From contig JBFFNE010000077.1 of assembly GCA_041563315.1 (NCBI GenBank), positions 1 through 13,790 on the forward strand: a stretch of 13,790 bases of DNA, written 5' to 3'. This DNA comes from JBFEYJ01 sp041563315. Lineage in GTDB: Bacteria > Pseudomonadota > Gammaproteobacteria > Thiohalomonadales > Thiohalomonadaceae. Position numbers and translations under genes: made by a program. Below, in pieces: positions 7,022 through 12,003 of this stretch (its first letter is position 1; each line of letters opens with the position of its first letter). The notes beneath the pieces are model-generated. The model was not told where the DNA came from and ran no database searches. It saw nothing but the letters and a program-made list of their open reading frames with translations.

Positions 7022-8050
7022 TTAGAAAGCGGTAAGAAAATTCACACCGGCCACTCCGACGAAATCACGCCCCTTGCCTTCCCCGGGAACCGGTAGCTCA
7101 TCGGAATCGTTCGTCATACGTACTATGCGATGACGGTGGTAACTGTATAACTCGTCGCGAAAGGGGATGAACTGGCTGTCGTCCTTGCCATACAACTCGC
7201 CATGCTGTGCAGGCAGCCGGTGCCATGGGATGGACTGTTTGAAATGATGCGCGTTGTGGTAACAGAAGTTGAGTACTGGCAGGTTGAGCCAGGAGTACTT
7301 TATTGAGATCAGATTGGAGTAGGTATTCTCGTGCTCATAGGTGCGATCGAACTGCCTGGCCTCGGCACCGCGTTCCCTCTCCAGCGTTTCAAATATTTCG
7401 TAGGTATGCTGAAAGGCATCCATAAAGCGCAGCACATGCATCATCAGGATGTAGGCGAGGAGGTAATACAGCGCTGCCAGCGGTGAGTACCCGACCAGTA
7501 ACGCAAACAGGATGCCGCGGATCAACAATACCTTTACGACCCGCTTGCGGTTGTGGGCATAAGCGGGGCGCACGAAGGGCAGCACGATCTGCAAGGTGTG
7601 CATCATGATGTCCAGCGCCGGGATGTAGCACCACTCCAGTGCCTGCATCAGGCGCAACAGGAGAGGATGCTGCTTGAGGCCTGCGCGATAATCGAAGGCC
7701 ACTACATCGGCCTTGTCCACATGGTGGCGAAAATGCTTGTGCTGCAGTGCCGCATAATCCCCGTAGCAGCCGCCAGTGATCCAGTTCAGTATCCGGCCAA
7801 GACGTACATTGTGCCCGGCGCGGGAAAAGAGCGTGTTGTGGGCGCACTCGCGGAGCAGATAGGCAGCGATGACCATGCTATGCCCCGGCAATAACGCGCC
7901 CATCCAACCCGTCCACCACGGGCTGAACAACATCAGGGTACATCCGCCGCCATACCCTGCCAGCACATAGCCCAATGCGAGCAGGTTGGGAACAGGCCCG
8001 TCGGCATAGCGCCATAACCGCTGTTTCATTGTCGAGCGTGAAATTACCAT
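7022..8050 (-). CDS. Membrane fatty acid desaturase family protein (342 aa)
   Basis: A di-iron membrane desaturase that should insert a double bond (or hydroxylate) in an acyl chain. Histidine-rich boxes are seen: a first region around H71 and H80 (AHNTLFSRAGH), HKHFRHH at 104-110, and YHNAHH with H265, H268 and H269, plus H215 and H240 that may also serve. Hydrophobic segments at about 22-65 and 175-205 surround them. The C-terminal phrase RDFVGVAGVNFLTAF is a recognisable ending of a proteobacterial branch. The ATG at 8050 is used because an in-frame stop lies upstream; its AGAGG is closer than ideal, and an ATG at 8029 is the alternative. The gene stands alone between the repeat element and the REP-like hairpin. 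A 20-base interrupted palindrome at 8107-8126 is a candidate operator. The lipid substrate and bond position are unknown. Confidence 0.88.
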   Translation of the reverse strand: MVISRSTMKQRLWRYADGPVPNLLALGYVLAGYGGGCTLMLFSPWWTGWMGALLPGHSMVIAAYLLRECAHNTLFSRAGHNVRLGRILNWITGGCYGDYAALQHKHFRHHVDKADVVAFDYRAGLKQHPLLLRLMQALEWCYIPALDIMMHTLQIVLPFVRPAYAHNRKRVVKVLLIRGILFALLVGYSPLAALYYLLAYILMMHVLRFMDAFQHTYEIFETLERERGAEARQFDRTYEHENTYSNLISIKYSWLNLPVLNFCYHNAHHFKQSIPWHRLPAQHGELYGKDDSQFIPFRDELYSYHRHRIVRMTNDSDELPVPGEGKGRDFVGVAGVNFLTAF

Positions 8051-8106
8051 ACCTCTGACAGCGCAAATCGCATGCCAGCGAGCTTTCGGCGCGAAGCATC
8101 GCTAAC

Positions 8107-8126
8107 ATACTGATTCGATACAGTAT
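8107..8126. promoter_or_regulatory. Interrupted palindrome upstream of the desaturase (operator candidate)
   Basis: ATACTG (8107-8112) and CAGTAT (8121-8126) form a symmetric 6-8-6 site about 57 bases before the desaturase start. TetR-type regulators such as FabR or DesT control desaturases through palindromes, but this sequence is not recognised as one of theirs. Confidence 0.35.
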
Positions 8127-8206
8127 TACTGGAACCTGTGCCGATGCTTACGCACCACGAGGGGGAGATGACGGGTTTCCGGCACGATAAGGAGGCGACT
8201 TGAAAC

Positions 8207-8235
8207 AGGCCGGATAAGCGCAGCGCATCCGGCCT
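8207..8235. repeat. REP-like palindromic element
   Basis: AGGCCGGAT (8207-8215) pairs perfectly with ATCCGGCCT (8227-8235), with an AA bulge and a GCG/CGC inner stem. The arms and the following TAC closely resemble the enterobacterial REP/PU consensus (GCCGGAT...TTATCCGGCCTAC). It lies 16 bases after the stop of the DUF2189 gene, the usual extragenic place, and may stabilise or end that transcript. Only one copy is in the window. Confidence 0.65.
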
Positions 8236-8250
8236 ACCCCGGCGGCCTTG

Positions 8251-9048
8251 CTAGTGTTCGATCAAATCCCGATAGGCGTGCCAGCTGGAGTAGGCCAGGA
8301 GCGGAAAAACGACAATCAAACCCAGGAAGACGGGTGCGACGGCGAGTCCGGTGAAAGCGGCGATGAGGACAGCCCAGAGGATCATGGCGGCAGGATTCTC
8401 TCGCACAGTGCGGAGACTGAGAACGATTGCAGTCAACATATTCATCTCCTCCCTGTCAGTGAGTAGCGGCACAGCGACCACCATCGAGACATAGCTCACG
8501 ACTACGGCTAACAGTCCGACCAAACCGAAGGACAAAACCATCGGCCAGTGAACCAAAAGGAGCAAACTCTGCCAATCCAGCAGGGTTCCATTAAAAAAGC
8601 CCAGTTCCTCGTCCCCATAGAGGCTGGCCATGATCGACGCTGCGAGTACAAGCCAGGCCAACACAATCAACACTATGAGCAAGCCCATACCCAACAGCGA
8701 TCGAGCGTTTGTGCGCCAGCCTCCCCAGGAGTCAAGAAGCCTTACCGGCAGGCGCTGTTCAAGTCGGCGGCTGATCTCGTATAGCCCCACCGCGAGCAGT
8801 GGCCCGATAAGGGCAAAACCGGCCATCAGCCCAAGGGCGTGGAGTAACAAACCACGAGTTTGCAGCAGCTGGAAGACCGCCAGCATCGCCAGTGAAACGA
8901 CAAGGCCATACGCAAGGCTTATCGCCGGCGCCTTGATAAAATCACTCCAGCCTGCCGCCAGCCATAGCCAGGGTTTATCGCTACTGACCGAATGTATGGC
9001 CGGAAGAGAGTTTGCAGAGATGTGCGGGATATGGGCATACCATGCCAT
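8251..9048 (-). CDS. DUF2189-family integral membrane protein (265 aa)
   Basis: An inner-membrane protein of unknown function with about six hydrophobic segments. The family signature GPLLAVGLYEISRRLE is at residues 82-97, preceded by WLWLAAGWSDFIKAPAISLAYG (27-48), and the protein ends with WHAYRDLIEH, all as expected for DUF2189. Length is normal. The ATG at 9048 is chosen over an upstream start at 9096 because GGAGG (9062-9058) lies 9 bases before it; the longer form would add 16 residues across a hairpin. It appears to be a single-gene unit: the cytochrome upstream has a strong terminator, and a REP-like element follows. An 8-bp stem-loop lies in its leader. DUF2189 genes in proteobacteria often sit near respiratory genes, which fits the neighbouring cytochrome but does not define a role. 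Confidence 0.85.
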   Translation of the reverse strand: MAWYAHIPHISANSLPAIHSVSSDKPWLWLAAGWSDFIKAPAISLAYGLVVSLAMLAVFQLLQTRGLLLHALGLMAGFALIGPLLAVGLYEISRRLEQRLPVRLLDSWGGWRTNARSLLGMGLLIVLIVLAWLVLAASIMASLYGDEELGFFNGTLLDWQSLLLLVHWPMVLSFGLVGLLAVVVSYVSMVVAVPLLTDREEMNMLTAIVLSLRTVRENPAAMILWAVLIAAFTGLAVAPVFLGLIVVFPLLAYSSWHAYRDLIEH

Positions 9049-9069
9049 GGTCACTGCCCTCCAGGCGTG

Positions 9070-9089
9070 CCCTGTATCGGCATACAGGG
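9070..9089. promoter_or_regulatory. Perfect 8-bp stem-loop in the leader of the DUF2189 gene
   Basis: CCCTGTAT (9070-9077) and ATACAGGG (9082-9089) pair fully around a four-base loop. The stem ends 7 bases before the GGAGG ribosome binding site (minus strand), so it could be an operator or an mRNA hairpin affecting translation. Confidence 0.4.
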
Positions 9090-9171
9090 AGAACACACGG
9101 TGTTACCCAAAAGCTAGCAGCCAAACCAGCAGCTTCAAGGCCTTAGACGCAAGCAGACAACATGCATAAAC

Positions 9172-9198
9172 AAAAAAGGCCGGGGTAACCCGGCCTCT
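9172..9198 (-). terminator. Intrinsic terminator of the cytochrome c5-like gene
   Basis: On the minus strand AGGCCGGG and CCCGGCCT (9196-9189 and 9184-9177) form a perfect 8-bp GC-rich stem with a four-base loop, followed by six T. It starts 26 bases after the cytochrome stop codon. Confidence 0.9.
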
Positions 9199-9222
9199 TT
9201 GTACTGCGCGATAGAATGGTGC

Positions 9223-9696
9223 TTACTTGCTGTTTTCCACCATGTATTCGATAGCGGCCTTCAGCTCATCATCGGAACAGTTACCGCAGGTACCGCGCGG
9301 CGGCATGGCGTTCAGGCCATTGATGGCGCTATTCATCAACGCATCAATCCCCTTGCTCGCACGGGGAGCCCAGGCCGCAGCATCCCCCAGCTTCGGCGCA
9401 CCGGCGGCACCAGTGCCATGACAGGCGAAACAGGCGCTCTGGTAAACGTCCTGACCGGAACGGGCACCACCGGCAGCAACAGGTGCCGCAGCGGCAGGGG
9501 CTTCAGGTGCGATCGGCGCACCGGTATTCAACTGCGCTACCGGCTTGATGCGCTCGGCAACCGCCGCCTCGCTCATATCGCCAGTGGAAGAGCCGCTCAA
9601 GGCAGAACCGACCATGGCGTTGATCCCCACCACGAGAACCGCCACGACAATGAGTACGCCCACGCTAAAACCGAAATTGGTATTTACTTTGCTCAC
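9223..9696 (-). CDS. Membrane-anchored cytochrome c5-like protein (157 aa)
   Basis: A c-type cytochrome carrying one heme, facing the periplasm and likely passing electrons in respiration. Residues 10-28 form a single hydrophobic segment with no clear cleavage site, so it is probably an anchor. An Ala/Pro-rich linker (58-77) follows. The heme site is CFACH (C89, C92, H93), and M131 in NAMPPRG is the likely sixth ligand. C137 and C140 (GTCGNC) match the extra cysteine pair of cytochrome c5, and SDDELKAAIEYM is the usual c5 ending. The start is a GTG at 9696, supported by AGGAG six bases upstream; no ATG fits. The gene has its own terminator. It is longer than soluble c5 because of the anchor and linker. 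Its partner oxidase or reductase is not in the window. Confidence 0.92.
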   Translation of the reverse strand: MSKVNTNFGFSVGVLIVVAVLVVGINAMVGSALSGSSTGDMSEAAVAERIKPVAQLNTGAPIAPEAPAAAAPVAAGGARSGQDVYQSACFACHGTGAAGAPKLGDAAAWAPRASKGIDALMNSAINGLNAMPPRGTCGNCSDDELKAAIEYMVENSK

Positions 9697-9933
9697 AACG
9701 AACTCCTAACTAATTGATATTAAAAATCATTCCCCGGAAGCCCCAAAGACCATGCACACCTGATAGTGCACTGCGGACCCCATACAATCAACAAAGGTTC
9801 CGCCTTGCAGGCAAAAAATCACCACGGACCCAGGCTAAAGTGTATTAGTATATCTTTAAATATTATTTTAATGAAATTCCCGCACCGGAATCTGTATTTT
9901 TCTCTAAAAACAACCGCAACAAGGAGGTTAGCC

Positions 9934-10014
9934 ATGGACGTCGTTCTACTTCGCCGGTATCCTTGTGCGCTTGATGTCTGTGACCCATGCTCAGAGAAGA
10001 GCCTGCCGCTCTGA
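9934..10014 (+). CDS. Small Cys-containing ORF, 26 aa, with a very strong ribosome binding site
   Basis: An ATG at 9934 lies 6 bases after AAGGAGG (9921-9927), about the best Shine-Dalgarno arrangement in the window. The 26-residue product begins MDVVLLRRYP and contains three cysteines (C11, C16, C19; spacing CX4CX2C) before a short tail SEKSLPL. The upstream 80 bases are AT-rich, fitting a plus-strand promoter. The frame ends 54 bases before tRNA-Arg. I do not recognise the family. It could be a regulatory leader peptide, a metal-binding micro-protein or a precursor peptide, or chance. No modification enzyme is next to it. Confidence 0.4.
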   Translation: MDVVLLRRYPCALDVCDPCSEKSLPL

Positions 10015-10068
10015 CAAGCGAAATGAGTACCACTGCAACGCTTCAAATAGTAGTACAATCACGATCAT

Positions 10069-10145
10069 GCGCCCGTAGCTCAGCTGGATAGAGTACCGGC
10101 TTCCGACGCCGGTGGTCGGGGGTTCGAATCCCTCCGGGCGCGCCA
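10069..10145 (+). tRNA. tRNA-Arg (anticodon CCG)
   Basis: A full 77-base tRNA. The acceptor stem GCGCCCG (10069-10075) pairs with CGGGCGC (10135-10141), followed by G and an encoded CCA (10143-10145). The D-arm TAGCTCAGCTGGATAGAG is standard. The anticodon stem ACCGGC/GCCGGT encloses TTCCGAC, giving anticodon CCG, which reads the arginine codon CGG. The T-arm has GGTTCGAATCC. A TACAAT (10054-10059) nine bases upstream is a likely -10, with no clear -35. A strong terminator follows at once. Confidence 0.97.
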
Positions 10146-10146
10146 T

Positions 10147-10190
10147 ACAAACAAAAAAGGGCCCTCTTTCGAGGGCCCTTTTTTGTTTGT
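10147..10190 (+). terminator. Intrinsic terminator after tRNA-Arg with 20-bp perfect inverted repeat
   Basis: GGGCCCTC (10159-10166), loop TTTC and GAGGGCCC (10171-10178) form the core stem, followed by TTTTTT. The pairing continues outward through an A-run and ACAAAC, giving 20 perfectly matched bases on each side (10147-10166 and 10171-10190). With A-runs on one side and T-runs on the other it should work in both directions, serving also the MBL gene that ends at 10266 on the minus strand. Confidence 0.95.
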
Positions 10191-10265
10191 GGGGTGTGCC
10201 CGGCGGATTGGATGAGAACCCCATGGTTCGACAAAACCGCAGAGCGCGTGGGAGCGGTCGATGAT

Positions 10266-11195
10266 TCACATCGCCTCGTATTCCAGGTAAGTGCGATTCA
10301 TGTTGGTTCGGTGCAGCTCGTTGAAGTGCTCCAGGTGCTCAAATGTGGGCAAGTTGGTGTAACGGTCCAAGACCTCTTCCATCGGTTCCATTTCCTGTGC
10401 TGCGGCGCCGATGGTATCGTTGAGAAAGTCATAGTAATCCCCGCATTCACGACGGGCCTTGGCCAGGTCCGTCACGCCCCCATGGCCGGGGACGATGAAT
10501 TTGGGTTTCAGTGCTTCCAGTGCACGATAGGCCTGTTGGCCGTGACGGACACTGGACCAGGGCAGGAGAGCGAAAACCCGGTCCACATAGACCAGATCGC
10601 CGCTGAAGAGGACCAGCTGCTGAGGCAGCCAGATCATGGCATCGCCCGGATAGTGTGTATCGGTGTAATAGAATTTGAACTCGACCCCGCCGAGTTTCAC
10701 ACTCGCCTCGTCCCCTTTAAGGGTGTGTGTTGCCGGCCGCGGCCGGGTCCCCGCCATTCGCTCGCCAAGAAACCCCTTCAGACTATCCAGCTGTTGGTCG
10801 GCATACTGTGACTGGATTTTGGCCGTGCGGGCCATGGCAATAATCTCGGCCCCCCTTTCGGCGAAGTAGTCATTGCCCAGCCAACGATGGTCCTGACTGC
10901 CGGTGTTCAGTACCCATTTGATCGGTTGCGAGGTGACCTTGGCCACCGCCTGCGCAATGCGCTCGGCCCCCAGATGCGAGGCCCCGGAATCGATCAAAAT
11001 CACCCCCCCATCTGTAACGACAAAACCGAGATTATTATTAAGACCGTCATTCTCGGCACTACGCTGACCAAGGGGACCGATGAAGGCATAGACATTATCG
11101 ACAACTTTCTCCGCTGCTGGGGTGTAGGCGTTGGCCTGGAGGGAAGACAACGCCAGAGCGATCACCGCAGTGGCAGAAACGAAATACTTGAACAT
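10266..11195 (-). CDS. Exported MBL-fold protein with degenerate zinc motif (309 aa)
   Basis: A metallo-beta-lactamase-fold protein. Residues 1-23 are a signal peptide with probable cleavage after ANA, so it acts in the periplasm. The fold is clear from GVILIDSG (64-71), D181-region DTHYPGDAMIWLP, LFSGDL (D200) and VPGHGG (H238). In place of HxHxDH it has TGSQDH (T98, S100, D102, H103), so two of the three first-site histidines are absent while the second-site D102, H103-type ligands, D200 and H238, and also H181, remain. It may bind one metal or have a different activity. The nearby RWLGN continues as in related exported MBL proteins of quinoprotein or sulfur-oxidation systems (family resemblance from memory). 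The ATG at 11195 has AAGGAGT upstream. It has its own promoter candidate and ends at the bidirectional terminator. Confidence 0.86.
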   Translation of the reverse strand: MFKYFVSATAVIALALSSLQANAYTPAAEKVVDNVYAFIGPLGQRSAENDGLNNNLGFVVTDGGVILIDSGASHLGAERIAQAVAKVTSQPIKWVLNTGSQDHRWLGNDYFAERGAEIIAMARTAKIQSQYADQQLDSLKGFLGERMAGTRPRPATHTLKGDEASVKLGGVEFKFYYTDTHYPGDAMIWLPQQLVLFSGDLVYVDRVFALLPWSSVRHGQQAYRALEALKPKFIVPGHGGVTDLAKARRECGDYYDFLNDTIGAAAQEMEPMEEVLDRYTNLPTFEHLEHFNELHRTNMNRTYLEYEAM

Positions 11196-11258
11196 CAGGT
11201 GACTCCTTCCGGGGATTGGCTTTTTGGTCTTTTCACGTGCCGCAGGGCGTTAGACCGA

Positions 11259-11286
11259 AGTATATTGATCTCTAACCTGCGAACAA
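11259..11286 (-). promoter_or_regulatory. Promoter candidate for the exported MBL protein with flanking inverted repeat
   Basis: On the minus strand TTGTTC (11286-11281) and TATACT (11264-11259) are 16 bases apart, giving a leader of about 55 bases. GTTAGA (11249-11254) and TCTAAC (11271-11276) form an inverted repeat that brackets the -10, a plausible repressor site. Confidence 0.45.
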
Positions 11287-11311
11287 AGCCGTTTCACTCC
11301 ACTTAGGCCCA

Positions 11312-11556
11312 TCACATGCGCAGCCTCCCCACAACCATCGCCCCTAGCAGAACAGCGTATCGACGCGGGAGAAAACGACTGAGCAGCGTGGCACCGCGGT
11401 TTCCCATTCCTGGTGTGACAACCACTGTGCTTCCCAAACCGCGAAGGGCGGCGCTAACAACACACCCGGCCTTTCCAAGGCCGAGGCGCAGGAAACATTC
11501 ACAATACCACCGCGCCCGAGTTGGACCATTTTTTTGCCGACATGATGGGCCAGCAT
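11312..11556 (-). pseudogene. Truncated, frameshifted short-chain dehydrogenase remnant
   Basis: Reading on the minus strand from 11556, the first frame gives LAHHVGKKMVQLGRGGIVNVS followed by CASALERPGV, the pattern around the catalytic serine of short-chain dehydrogenases (SDR; usually GGIV.VSS.SAL). The similarity then moves to another frame: AALRGLGSTVVVTPGM, the later strand and the PG loop of the same fold, and runs to a TGA at 11314-11312. The N-terminal cofactor half is absent and the segment with the catalytic Tyr-x-x-x-Lys is deleted, so no enzyme can be made. The remnant begins exactly at the stop codon of the DUF2141 gene (TAATG), so it may still be transcribed with it. The SDR assignment is by motif only. 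Confidence 0.6.
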
Positions 11557-11984
11557 TAAAAGTGCTGCAATGGGATCTCCATTTCGATATCGGCGTCTTT
11601 CACCTGAAACGCAACCTCATCAAACTCCGGCGGCAGTAACCTGACTTTAAATATCCTGTAATAGGCAAAGGCCTCCTCGGGCGGACCATACCAACGATGG
11701 TCCACTACGCCATTGTCGTTGCTATCATGAAAAAGAAAGACGGCGTAGGTTCCGGGCGGGATATCGCAGAGTGAGACCTGCGCCTGGCCATTGCGGATTT
11801 CCAAATCCCGGACGTAATCCGCCTTGTCCGTCTCTCTGGGAAATGCCTCCTGGCGTGCCTTGGAAAATAGCGCAAATCGCAAATGTCCCTGAGCATTTTC
11901 AAACCCGCTTACGGATGCTGATAAGTTCGCGCCATAGAGTGGTGTGGATAACAACGTCAGGAATATCAAATGCCATTTTTTCAT
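11556..11984 (-). CDS. Exported DUF2141-family protein (142 aa)
   Basis: A small periplasmic or secreted protein of unknown function. The ATG at 11984 gives MKKWHLIF and a hydrophobic signal peptide ending near LYG-A (residues 17-19), and has AGGGGG seven bases upstream; a longer start at 12011 would bury the signal and is rejected. DUF2141 features are the CDIPPGTYAVFLFHDSNDNG stretch (73-92) with the HDxNxNG turn, and WYGPPEEAFAY after it. The single domain is probably an immunoglobulin-like beta-sandwich, as in other small DUF2141 proteins. It lies 19 bases after the ABC permease stop, so the two are likely one transcript. Its stop overlaps the start of the SDR remnant. Confidence 0.84.
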   Translation of the reverse strand: MKKWHLIFLTLLSTPLYGANLSASVSGFENAQGHLRFALFSKARQEAFPRETDKADYVRDLEIRNGQAQVSLCDIPPGTYAVFLFHDSNDNGVVDHRWYGPPEEAFAYYRIFKVRLLPPEFDEVAFQVKDADIEMEIPLQHF

Positions 11985-12003
11985 TGTTAGACCCCCTGCC
12001 AGT

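Noticed and set aside
10069..10145. tRNA as an integration site
   Set aside because: No integrase and no repeated tRNA 3' end is seen in the window.
9991..10269. Minus-strand open frames across the tRNA (containing the GIRTPDH-type phrase)
   Set aside because: They are the antisense translation of tRNA-Arg and its terminator, a well-known false protein.
10194..10811. Plus-strand frame of 205 codons
   Set aside because: Antisense shadow of the exported MBL gene; no protein features.
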